A stretch of DNA of 63,638 nucleotides from MFZZ01 sp964610165 (GTDB lineage Bacteria > Patescibacteriota > Microgenomatia > UBA1406 > GWC2-37-13). The translations under genes and the position numbers were made by a program. The notes below the pieces were generated by a model. That model did not search any database. It was not told where the DNA came from and was given only the letters and a program-made list of their open reading frames with translations. Positions within the stretch are counted from its first letter, which is position 1. Each line of letters opens with the position of its first letter. The stretch lies in assembly GCA_964610165.1 (NCBI GenBank), contig CAZSUZ010000003.1, positions 1 to 63,638 on the forward strand, read 5' to 3'. Positions 42,149 through 49,633 of the stretch are shown piece after piece.

Positions 42149-42895
42149 ATGTATCTAAAAATTGATAACAGAAAGATTCACTACAAAATTATAGGACAAG
42201 GAAAGCCAATTCTGTTTGTACACGGGTGGGGTGGTAATTTATATAGTCTTCTTAAATTAGGGACATTAGCTTCAAAAAAATATCAAGCAATTTTGATAGA
42301 TTTGCCGGGATTTGGAAAAAGTGATAATCCACCACCTGAATGGGGAGTAGAAGGTTATGCAGATTTAATAGGTCACTTTATAAAAACACTCGACCTAAAA
42401 AAACCTCACTATGTTGGACATTCATTTGGTGGTGCACTAGGTATTTATATTGCTTCTCATTATCCCAGGCTGATAGATACATTAGTTCTTAGTAATTCTT
42501 CTTATAAAAGAGAAAATAAAATTTCACAATCTGCTAAATTAATTAAAATGGTTCCAAAAGAAAACCCCATTTTAAATATAATAGCTCCATACGCAAAAAA
42601 GGTGTATTACAAACTATTCCATAAAGGTTCCGATCTTATGAAATATCCTCATCTTGAAAGTAACTTTAGAAAAATAGTAACCCAAGATTTAACTAACCTA
42701 ACAGCAAAAATAAAAATACCCACACTTATTTTATGGGGAGAAGAAGATACTATGACACCGGTTTTATTGGCATATGAATTAAAGAAAAATATTCCTCATG
42801 CATTACTTAAAGTATTTCCTAATGTGCGTCATAATTTACCCTTAAAATACCCAAATGAAGTTTGGTTTGAAATTAAATCTTTTTTCTCTACTTAA
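42149..42895 (+). CDS. Alpha/beta-fold hydrolase
   Basis: A 248-residue hydrolase. Oxyanion region VHGWGGN (about residue 25), nucleophile elbow GHSFGGALG (Ser about 93), acid in LWGEEDTMTP (about 198) and catalytic His in NVRHNLPL (about 230) are all in place. Ester, epoxide or lactone substrates are all possible. It lies 29 bases after the DsbA-like gene with no own promoter recognised. Confidence 0.92.
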   Translation: MYLKIDNRKIHYKIIGQGKPILFVHGWGGNLYSLLKLGTLASKKYQAILIDLPGFGKSDNPPPEWGVEGYADLIGHFIKTLDLKKPHYVGHSFGGALGIYIASHYPRLIDTLVLSNSSYKRENKISQSAKLIKMVPKENPILNIIAPYAKKVYYKLFHKGSDLMKYPHLESNFRKIVTQDLTNLTAKIKIPTLILWGEEDTMTPVLLAYELKKNIPHALLKVFPNVRHNLPLKYPNEVWFEIKSFFST

Positions 42896-42956
42896 ATTTA
42901 TAACACCTTAACGTATAATTAAATCCGTATTCAATTGACAAGAACTTTTATTTAAC

Positions 42957-44393
42957 ATGTTTACTCTTATTTTGTTATCACTGCTGATTATTTTTTTAAA
43001 AAGCTTTCATTATATTTATCTATTTCAAATAAAAGAGTACAGATTTGACAGATTTATTTCATATTTAAAAGAAGAAGGAATACAGTCACTACTATATTCA
43101 TTTCAAATAAAATATCCAGCTAAATCATTCCGAAATGGATTAATTGTTATTTACATGATTTTTATTCTATTGTTATTACTTCTTTCAACTTTTGAAGTTC
43201 CATTTATTTATTACTTTCTCACATTCATACTACCGTTTACACCAGCAATATCATTAGTTTTAGTTTCAATTGGGGTATTTTTAACTAAATTTCCCGCAAT
43301 GATTCAAAGAAAAATCATTATTAAAAAAGCTCAAGAAAAAATTAAAAACACCAAAACAATTTTTATCGGTGTGACTGGTTCCTATGGTAAAACTTCAGTT
43401 AAAGAATACCTGTATCATATTCTTACAACAACATATTTAACAGCAAAAACAGATGCAAATTACAATACAGATGTTGGTGTCGCAATTTCAATTATTAATA
43501 ATTTAAAACCACAAACCAAATATTTTGTTGCGGAATTTGGAGCATATAAAAAAGGTGAAATTAGAAAAGCATCCTATTATATACCTCTACAATATGCTAT
43601 TTTAACCGGACTAGGTAACCAGCATCTTGACTTGTATGGAAGTCGGGAGAATCTCATTAAAGAAGAAACATATATTTTAAGAAAAATACCAGAAACAGGA
43701 TCTGTATTTGTACCACAAAATTCACCTGCAAATACGTACATCAAGCAAAAAATTAAAGGTCAAACTATTACTTATGGGATGGCTAAATCAAATACTATTT
43801 ATGCTGATATGATAACCTCAGATCCATATTCTCAAAAAGCAAAAATTACTTATAAAGATATATCCTTTGTTATTGAAACAAAACTTTTAGGAGAACATAC
43901 AATTGAAAATTTTCTTCCTGCAATTGCTCTTTCATTAGATCTAGGAGTTCCTATTAAAAATATTCAAACAGCCATTTCTTATTTATCTCCAATTACAGGT
44001 AAACTATCCCTTCATTCTGGACATAAAAAATCTCTTGTTATAAATGATGGCGTAAATTCTAATGTAGACGGATTCATTTCAGCGATCAAAACTTTAAAAA
44101 AATTTCCTCATAAGCAAAAAATTATTATTTCTCAAGGCATTATCGAATTGGGAGTAGAGAAGAGACTTTCATATAAACGCATACTAGATGAATTAGTTAA
44201 GACAAATATTGTATTGTATACAACTGATAAATTATTTAGTGAATTATCAAGTAAAAAATATCAAAAGAGTATTGTTACATTTAACGACGTTGATGAAATC
44301 CCAAATAAACTTCTTACTTCAATAGATAAACATTCTGCGATACTTATTGAAGGAAAATTTCCAAAAACTTTTATAGAATGTATACTTACGTAA
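42957..44393 (+). CDS. MurF-like Mur ligase with N-terminal membrane domain
   Basis: A 478-residue protein. Residues 1-115 hold about three membrane helices, replacing the usual UDP-substrate binding N-domain. The Mur ligase core follows: ATP-binding GVTGSYGKTSVKEYL (about 140), FVAEFGAYKKGEI (about 185) and NQHLDLYGSRENL (about 222), with the C-terminal domain starting around 360 (INDGVNSNVDGFISAI). It is closest to MurF (D-Ala-D-Ala adding). It heads a cell-wall group with the two following genes. A TATAAT-like box lies 38 bases upstream of the ATG. Confidence 0.85.
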   Translation: MFTLILLSLLIIFLKSFHYIYLFQIKEYRFDRFISYLKEEGIQSLLYSFQIKYPAKSFRNGLIVIYMIFILLLLLLSTFEVPFIYYFLTFILPFTPAISLVLVSIGVFLTKFPAMIQRKIIIKKAQEKIKNTKTIFIGVTGSYGKTSVKEYLYHILTTTYLTAKTDANYNTDVGVAISIINNLKPQTKYFVAEFGAYKKGEIRKASYYIPLQYAILTGLGNQHLDLYGSRENLIKEETYILRKIPETGSVFVPQNSPANTYIKQKIKGQTITYGMAKSNTIYADMITSDPYSQKAKITYKDISFVIETKLLGEHTIENFLPAIALSLDLGVPIKNIQTAISYLSPITGKLSLHSGHKKSLVINDGVNSNVDGFISAIKTLKKFPHKQKIIISQGIIELGVEKRLSYKRILDELVKTNIVLYTTDKLFSELSSKKYQKSIVTFNDVDEIPNKLLTSIDKHSAILIEGKFPKTFIECILT

Positions 44394-44409
44394 TTTATAT
44401 GTATTTTTT

Positions 44410-45624
44410 ATGATTTCAGTAGAATTTGCACCAAATGAAACTCTTCACGATGGTATATTTGCTGTAAAAATGCTTTTTCAGCCATGGAAATGGAAGAAGG
44501 GGAAAGAGGTGACTAAATTACGTCAAAGACTTCGAAAACGTTTTTTTGCAGACTCAAGTGAAATCTATTTATTTTTAACTGGCCGTTGTGCTCTATATCA
44601 TTACTTAAAATCTCTTAATCTAAAAAAAGGATCAGAGATACTTGTACAGGGTTTTACTTGTGAAGCTGTAATTCTACCAATTCTTGCACAAAATCTAACT
44701 CCCGTATACGTAGATATAACTTCTGAAGATTTTTCTATGGATTTTGACGATTTGAAAAAGAAATATACAGAAAATACACAAGTTATTATTTTACAGCATA
44801 CATTCGGCATAACACCAAGCTTTAGATCTAAAATAATTGCGTTTGCTAAAGAAAAAAAAATTACAGTACTTGAGGATGTTGCTCATGGTTTTGAACCAAC
44901 AATGTTTAATAAAAAGTCTCAACAAACTTCTTTATTAGTATCATTTGGAAGATCTAAACCACTTTCTGGCGTATTTGGTGGAGCAATTGTTTCAAGTAAT
45001 AAAAAAATTGCTAGCAATTTATCTAAAATTGAAAAAAACCAACAGTATCCAAACACATTATTTCTTTTTAAAATAGTTCTTTACAAAGCTCTAAGTGTGT
45101 TAATAAAAGCTACATACCCGATAGGTATCGGTAAAGTTATACATCTCATTGCTAACTATTTACAATTATTGTTACCAGAAATAACAAAAAAAGAGAAAGA
45201 TGGAGTATTTGATGAACATTATGCAAAAGCTTTTCCAAATATTTCTGCTTTATTTATTCTTCAACAGCTAAATAGATTTAACGACGTTTATCGTAAAAAA
45301 ATATTCATCGCCAAATATTATCAAGAAAAATTTAGACAATCTAAATTAACAAACCAAGCATATCTCAGATATCCATACCTTACAGACGATAGGAATAAAA
45401 TATTAAATAAGTTAAAGAAAAAAAATATATTACTTGGATTATGGTATAACCAGGTTATTGCTCCAAAAGAGATTAAACTTAAAAACATGCAATATGTATT
45501 AGGTTCTTGTCCTAACGCAGAAAAAATAACAGATACCATTCTTAATTTACCGACGTTTGTTAATAAAAAACAAGCTCAAACAATTGTTAAACATATTAAT
45601 GCCATAGCTAAAAACAACCAATGA
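44410..45624 (+). CDS. DegT/DnrJ/EryC1/StrS-type aminotransferase-like protein
   Basis: A 404-residue PLP-dependent protein. Early elements FLTGRCALYHYLKSL (about residue 57) and VQGFTCEAVILPIL (about 80) form the cofactor cup; VLEDVAHGFEP (about 155) has the Asp that contacts the pyridine nitrogen; SFGRSKPLSGVFGG (about 180) carries the probable Schiff-base Lys. Family members aminate nucleotide-linked sugars. The gene starts 17 bases after the MurF-like gene and overlaps the FemAB-like gene by four bases (ATGA), so a role in wall or surface polysaccharide precursors is likely. Confidence 0.85.
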   Translation: MISVEFAPNETLHDGIFAVKMLFQPWKWKKGKEVTKLRQRLRKRFFADSSEIYLFLTGRCALYHYLKSLNLKKGSEILVQGFTCEAVILPILAQNLTPVYVDITSEDFSMDFDDLKKKYTENTQVIILQHTFGITPSFRSKIIAFAKEKKITVLEDVAHGFEPTMFNKKSQQTSLLVSFGRSKPLSGVFGGAIVSSNKKIASNLSKIEKNQQYPNTLFLFKIVLYKALSVLIKATYPIGIGKVIHLIANYLQLLLPEITKKEKDGVFDEHYAKAFPNISALFILQQLNRFNDVYRKKIFIAKYYQEKFRQSKLTNQAYLRYPYLTDDRNKILNKLKKKNILLGLWYNQVIAPKEIKLKNMQYVLGSCPNAEKITDTILNLPTFVNKKQAQTIVKHINAIAKNNQ

Positions 45625-46697
45625 TTATTCAAGAAATAACTAATAAAAATATCTGGAATGAGTTTTTTTCTAGTAATAACGCGCCTTCCTTACATCATAC
45701 TTGGGCATGGGGTGAATTTCAAAAAAAACTTAATTACGAAATACTTCGTTTAGGCATTTATGACAATAAAAAACTTATTACCATAGCATTAGTTATAAAG
45801 ATTAGATCAAAACGTGGCAATTTTTTATTTATTCCTCATGGTCCAATTTTTAATATCCCCTCAGAAAATCTTTCTGTGACAATACAACCAAATAATGAAT
45901 CAGTCATTTTAAACGTACTCAATACAGTAACAAATTATCTTTCAGAACTTGGACAAGCAGAAGGATATCGGTTTATTAGAATGGCACCTATCCTCTCAAA
46001 TTTGCCTCAGCATGGGGATATTTTAAAACAAGCTGGATATAGAACTGCGCCAATTTATATGCACGCAGAAACTATGTGGGCTGTAGATATTTCTCAATCA
46101 GAAGAAGATCTTCTTAAAGGCATGAGAAAAAATACTCGCTATTTAGTTAAAAAAGGAATTAAAGATGCAATAGAGATTACTCAATATACAACGCAAGAAT
46201 CAATTGACGAATTTTGGCGGCTATACGAACAAACTTTTACCCGAGAACACTTTACTCCTTTTCCAAAATCGTATATAAATGCAGAGTTTGAAGCATTTAA
46301 TGCAGAAAAGGCTGCTACAGTGCTCTTAGGAAGAATGCCCTCGAATTTTGACCAAGAAGGCCTTTCAAAATATTTGGCAGCATCGTTAGTCCTCTTCACA
46401 AATACAACAGGCTTCTATCATCAAGGTGCTTCGACACATTCTGAGTATCCTGTAACATATCAATTGCAATGGCAAACTATGTTAGAAGCAAAACGTCGTG
46501 GTTGTACGTATTATAACTTTTATGGTATTTATAAACCAGGCCGTACTCCTCGCGCTTGGCAAGGATTAAGCTTATTTAAGCGTGGCTTTGGCGGATTTGA
46601 GGTTGATTATATTCCAACTCATGACTATGTTATATCTCCTTTATACATAAAAAGTTACTTAATAGATAAGTATTTAGCCTTCAAACGCGGCATTTAA
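45621..46697 (+). CDS. FemAB-family peptidoglycan aminoacyl transferase
   Basis: A 358-residue protein with two GNAT-like halves, as in FemX/FemA. Typical are LHHTWAWGEFQKKL (about residue 25), MWAVDISQSEEDLLKGMRKNTRYLVKK (shown in part: LLKGMRKNTRYLVKK, about 160) and YYNFYGIYKP near residue 300. These enzymes use aminoacyl-tRNA to add residues to the peptidoglycan stem peptide. Together with the MurF-like and DegT-like genes it points to an interpeptide-bridge or modified-stem pathway. Last gene of the + strand run before the 0.9 kb gap. Confidence 0.92.
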   Translation: MIIQEITNKNIWNEFFSSNNAPSLHHTWAWGEFQKKLNYEILRLGIYDNKKLITIALVIKIRSKRGNFLFIPHGPIFNIPSENLSVTIQPNNESVILNVLNTVTNYLSELGQAEGYRFIRMAPILSNLPQHGDILKQAGYRTAPIYMHAETMWAVDISQSEEDLLKGMRKNTRYLVKKGIKDAIEITQYTTQESIDEFWRLYEQTFTREHFTPFPKSYINAEFEAFNAEKAATVLLGRMPSNFDQEGLSKYLAASLVLFTNTTGFYHQGASTHSEYPVTYQLQWQTMLEAKRRGCTYYNFYGIYKPGRTPRAWQGLSLFKRGFGGFEVDYIPTHDYVISPLYIKSYLIDKYLAFKRGI

Positions 46698-46752
46698 TCT
46701 TCATCATACTACAACAAGCTCTATTATTTTCTATTAATACAACGATCTATAC

Positions 46753-46781
46753 TTGACACTCACCTAAAAAAAACTCATAAA
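46753..46781 (+). promoter_or_regulatory. Promoter-like sequence at the start of the gene-free region
   Basis: TTGACA (46753-46758), 17-base spacer and CATAAA (46776-46781; ATAAAT one base on is equally good). A transcript would start near 46788 and run through the nested inverted repeats, antisense to the 32-codon frame. Confidence 0.45.
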
Positions 46782-46848
46782 TAGAGGAGTATTACGCATA
46801 AATTAGGCTATTTATATTGTCACAACAATATAATAGGGAAGTAGTAAA

Positions 46849-47061
46849 TGCGGTAAAAACTAAACTAAAAGAGCCTGAAGAGAACTAAGCAAACAGATAT
46901 CAAAAGAAATCCAAAAATAAAAAAGAAAATAAAAACTAATAAAACACGAATTATTAAAAACATCAAAAATCGCTCTCCTCTCGCTCCTTTTGGGCTAGAC
47001 GTCGTAAAAGATACAATTTACGACGTTATGCATCCTTAGTTCTCTAGCTGTATTTACCGCA
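46849..47061. repeat. Nested long-range inverted repeats (candidate structured RNA)
   Basis: Three perfect inverted pairs are nested: TGCGGTAAA (46849-46857) with TTTACCGCA (47053-47061); AGAGAACTAAG (46879-46889) with CTTAGTTCTCT (47035-47045); and a hairpin ACGTCGTAAA (46999-47008) / TTTACGACGT (47017-47026). A + strand transcript would end with AUUUUU right after the outer arm, as a terminator would. Alternatively the minus strand is transcribed, and the arms bring the two ends of the mRNA of the 32-codon frame together. Arms are exact, so pairing does not tell the strand. Confidence 0.65.
46865..46963 (-). CDS. Possible 32-residue hydrophobic transmembrane peptide
   Basis: ATG 46963 to TAG 46865-46867. 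The peptide is almost wholly hydrophobic (MFLIIRVLLVFIFFFIFG, then LLISVCLVLFRLF), with two Arg and no acidic residues, like type I toxin peptides. AGGAG lies 11 bases before the ATG inside the purine tract GGAGCGAGAGGAGAGCG. The codons near the 3' end (CTTAGTTCTCT) are complementary to the 5' leader. The caution is that T-rich DNA always encodes Phe/Leu/Ile, so the frame may be fortuitous. Confidence 0.35.
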   Translation of the reverse strand: MFLIIRVLLVFIFFFIFGFLLISVCLVLFRLF

Positions 47062-47065
47062 ATTT

Positions 47066-47094
47066 TTGGTCAATATATAAAGAGTGCATATTAT
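47066..47094 (+). promoter_or_regulatory. Second promoter-like sequence in the gene-free region
   Basis: TTGGTC (47066-47071), 17 bases, TATTAT (47089-47094). It directly follows the first nested-repeat unit and would drive transcription of the second. AT-rich context makes chance possible. Confidence 0.35.
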
Positions 47095-47197
47095 GAAGTA
47101 ATTAATTTATTTAAATATATTCTCTTTTTTATTTTTCTCTTTAATGTATATTTTTCCCACTATTTAGTGTATTTCACCTCTCTTTGGACATAACAGG

Positions 47198-47568
47198 TTT
47201 TGGAAGAGACCCCACTCCGGAGATCATCTATAAGGGAAAATTATATGTTCAAATAAGCTTGATGGAGAGCCTTTTTATTACACTTGTTCACATTTAATTA
47301 AAAATTGCCATCATAATTTAGAGCAATACAACAATGTAAATAGAGTGTTTTGAGCTCGAATCCGTCTACTTATCCACATTAATAGCAATGAATTATAAAG
47401 AGTGTTAGAAACAGTATCAAAAGATATCCGTACGTGTAATTTTATATCTTATAGTATTTCTCTATTTTAATTATTATAGGATATTTATAATTCCTCACGA
47501 ACGTGCATTTTTTGACACATTTAAACTCAAAGCACTCACCTCTCCTCTCTTCTCTACTTGTTGTGGCA
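47198..47568 (+). other. Second block of long-range helices, candidate structured RNA
   Basis: Stacked pairings: TGCCA (47306-47310) with TGGCA (47564-47568); ACAACAA (47328-47334) with TTGTTGT (47558-47564); GAGTGTTTTGAG (47343-47354) with CTCAAAGCACTC (47526-47537), which includes one G-U; inner AAGATAT/ATATCTT (from 47421); and hairpin CACGAACGTG (about 47506). A separate hairpin GGUUUU-GGAA-GAGACC near 47194-47210 uses G-U pairs and a GNRA loop. The G-U pairs only form in a + strand RNA. No tRNA, tmRNA, RNase P or SRP RNA signature was found. Confidence 0.45.
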
Positions 47569-47610
47569 TGTGTTATAAATCTTTACAGAAAATTTTTATT
47601 TTTATTTGTA

Positions 47611-48456
47611 TTACCAATTTAGTGTAAGTAGCGCAATAAAAAATACGAATATAGATACAAAGGCATATTCACGAACAGTATTCTTAAATAGTCTCCCATC
47701 AAGATAATGGTAAATAATGCCATTTAGACTGTAATAAAGAGCTGTATATATAAGTGCTGCTACATTTGTTTTATATGGTATGAATGAAATAATGGCAGCT
47801 ATTTCTAAAAGCACCAATCCCATTCCTATACCATACAATAATAACTTTTTATTAAATGTCGCTTCTGGATTTACGGACCAATAGAGTTGTAAAGATAATA
47901 TAAGACCAATTACAAATAACACAATGCCATTTAAGATAAAAGAAAGTTTAAACGTTAATGATACTTGAGTTAACAAGAACACTATAAATACTTGCATCAA
48001 ATAATTGACGGAGAAAGCTGCTCTGTATAGTTGTAGACTTTTATCTACACCAATATTTAAAATATTTGAGGCAAGAAGCATGGCATAGTATGTAAGTCCA
48101 AAGAGAAACAAGAAAGGAATTCTTGTTAACCAGCGAACTGGTAAAAGTGAATAAAAAATATACAGAGCTATTGTAAGAAATATAGGCATAATAAATAACA
48201 TATACCACTCTACCCCATCAATTCCTTCAAAAACTGCAATATAAGTTGTTGCGTAAGCCACAATAACTAACACTATTCCAAAAAACCACCACCATTCACT
48301 AAATGGAAAAAAACTACTCACTAGTAAAGTAAGCATCATTATCCCTGTACAAATAACAACACGGATACGCTTAGGAATAATATTAATAAATTTAAACCAT
48401 TTATCGTAAAAAGGCTCTAGAAAAGATTTAATTTGTGAAAATATGTTTATTTTCAT
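47611..48456 (-). CDS. Polytopic membrane protein, 281 residues
   Basis: About eight membrane helices and few charged residues outside the loops. It begins MKINIFSQIKSFLEPFYDKW; helices include VVICTGIMMLTLLVSSFF, WWWFFGIVLVIVAYATTYI and FILNGIVLFVIGLILSL. It resembles conserved membrane proteins of CPR genomes (possibly DUF5656) of unknown function. TATAAT ends six bases before the ATG, no SD. Confidence 0.8.
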   Translation of the reverse strand: MKINIFSQIKSFLEPFYDKWFKFINIIPKRIRVVICTGIMMLTLLVSSFFPFSEWWWFFGIVLVIVAYATTYIAVFEGIDGVEWYMLFIMPIFLTIALYIFYSLLPVRWLTRIPFLFLFGLTYYAMLLASNILNIGVDKSLQLYRAAFSVNYLMQVFIVFLLTQVSLTFKLSFILNGIVLFVIGLILSLQLYWSVNPEATFNKKLLLYGIGMGLVLLEIAAIISFIPYKTNVAALIYTALYYSLNGIIYHYLDGRLFKNTVREYAFVSIFVFFIALLTLNW

Positions 48457-48504
48457 AGTGTAATTATATACCTAAAACATCCTCAAATCGGACATTTTTT
48501 GCTC

Positions 48505-48532
48505 TTGACTTCTTGGATAATTTGCTTATACT
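48505..48532 (+). promoter_or_regulatory. Promoter of a leaderless gene
   Basis: TTGACT (48505-48510), 16 bases, TATACT (48527-48532). The ATG at 48540 lies seven bases after the -10, at the expected transcription start, so the mRNA would have no leader. Confidence 0.65.
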
Positions 48533-48539
48533 CATTGAA

Positions 48540-49382
48540 ATGGTAAATATTGATTTATTAGAACAACAAGCAATTGATGCAGCTATAAATGCGCAGTGGG
48601 AAAAGGCTACTGAACTAAACGCACATATACTTAAAGCTGACTCTGAAAATATAGATGCACATCTTCGATTAGGGTACGCATATCTACAGACAAATAATCT
48701 TAAAGAAGCTCAAAAACAATATAAAAAAGCGCTCAAAATTCAACCAAAAAATAATATTGCAATTGAACATTTAGAAAAAATAGAAGTACTCGATTCTAAA
48801 AAGAAAGCTAAATCAAGTACTACAGTTAAATATGATCCAAATCTATTTTTAGAAATTCCTGGAAAAACAAAAACTATACAACTTGTAAACTTAGGTAAGA
48901 AAGAAGATTTAGCAGGTCGTACTATTGGTGAAGAAATGATGTTGAAAGAAAAAAAACGACGTCTTGAAGTTAGAACACTAGATAATGAATATATAGGTAC
49001 ACTTCCTGATGATATCTCTAAAAGACTTCTCTACTTTATTAAAGAACATAGTGAATACAAAATTTATATTAAAGAAATAGATTTAACTGAAGTAATTGTA
49101 TTTATTCGTGAAATTGAAAAAGGAAAAAAAGTAAAGCAATATCCATCATTTCCATCTAATCCTCATGTTATGTTAACGGATATTAATCAATTAGAAGATG
49201 AGGAAGAAGAAGATAATGCTGAACATGATGATATTGAAGAAGATGACGATGCAGAAAAAACAGAAGATGATGATGATGAAATTGATATTGAAGATGAACA
49301 ATGGGGTGAATTTGAAGAGGAAGAAAAAGAAAGCCTAGATCATTTTGATGTTGAAGTAGAAGAAGAAGAGGAAGAAGAATAA
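48540..49382 (+). CDS. TPR protein with acidic C-terminal tail
   Basis: A 280-residue protein. Residues 5-80 hold two tetratricopeptide repeats (LGYAYLQTNNLKEAQKQYKKAL is the clearer; shown in part: LKEAQKQYKKALK). A beta-rich domain follows (about 95-205, LEVRTLDNEYIGTLPD), then an acidic tail of about 75 residues, nearly all Glu and Asp. I chose ATG 48540, which sits at the predicted start site of a TTGACT-TATACT promoter, over an upstream in-frame TTG at 48513. Probably a protein-interaction scaffold. Its last 43 bases overlap a convergent small gene. Confidence 0.85.
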   Translation: MVNIDLLEQQAIDAAINAQWEKATELNAHILKADSENIDAHLRLGYAYLQTNNLKEAQKQYKKALKIQPKNNIAIEHLEKIEVLDSKKKAKSSTTVKYDPNLFLEIPGKTKTIQLVNLGKKEDLAGRTIGEEMMLKEKKRRLEVRTLDNEYIGTLPDDISKRLLYFIKEHSEYKIYIKEIDLTEVIVFIREIEKGKKVKQYPSFPSNPHVMLTDINQLEDEEEEDNAEHDDIEEDDDAEKTEDDDDEIDIEDEQWGEFEEEEKESLDHFDVEVEEEEEEE

Positions 49383-49537
49383 TGTTGAACTTTATTTTTA
49401 AAAAATACAATTGAACCTCTCACTTTTTTCATAGAAATCATACGCATTATTTCACTTGGAGCATGAAAATCTTTCATAGAACCAAGAGCTAATAAAAAAG
49501 ATACTATAAATATTCCTGCAAGAATTAGTAAAACCAT
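49340..49537 (-). CDS. Small single-span membrane protein, 65 residues
   Basis: N-terminal helix VLLILAGIFIVSFLLALGSM, a basic segment (EIMRMISMKKVRGSIVFFKNK) and a Ser/Thr tail YSSSSSSSTSTSK. The helix-plus-basic-segment pattern recurs in CPR small membrane proteins next to TPR and GT-C genes, as far as I recall. The Ser-rich tail is the antisense of the Glu-rich repeat end of the TPR gene, so the two coding ends overlap by 43 bases. Confidence 0.6.
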   Translation of the reverse strand: MVLLILAGIFIVSFLLALGSMKDFHAPSEIMRMISMKKVRGSIVFFKNKVQHYSSSSSSSTSTSK

Positions 49538-49633
49538 ACTGTATCAATCAATATCTTAACTAATCAATTATAACCTAATTAGTATTACTTCTCTATCTTA
49601 AATACTTATTTAATTTAAATTTTGCTATGATAA

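Noticed and set aside
46890..46940. GCA-AAC frame on the + strand as a possible tmRNA tag
   Set aside because: The encoded tag would be Lys/Asn-rich and end without the hydrophobic Ala-Ala type ending, and no tmRNA tRNA-like domain flanks it.
47370..47378. Perfect DnaA box TTATCCACA in the gene-free region, suggesting a replication origin
   Set aside because: Only one copy was found; near matches differ in two or more positions. The neighbours are not dnaA/dnaN, and the flanking genes converge on the region. It overlaps the folded block instead.
47343..47380. T-loop-like CTCGAATCC followed by CCACA, resembling a tRNA or tmRNA 3' end
   Set aside because: The bases around the loop cannot form the five-pair T-stem, and no matching acceptor strand, D-arm or anticodon arm is present on either strand.
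49183..49410. His/Leu-rich minus-strand frame under the TPR gene tail
   Set aside because: Its composition is a direct antisense product of the GAT/GAA repeats; the overlapping frame at 49340-49537 has a real membrane helix and is preferred.
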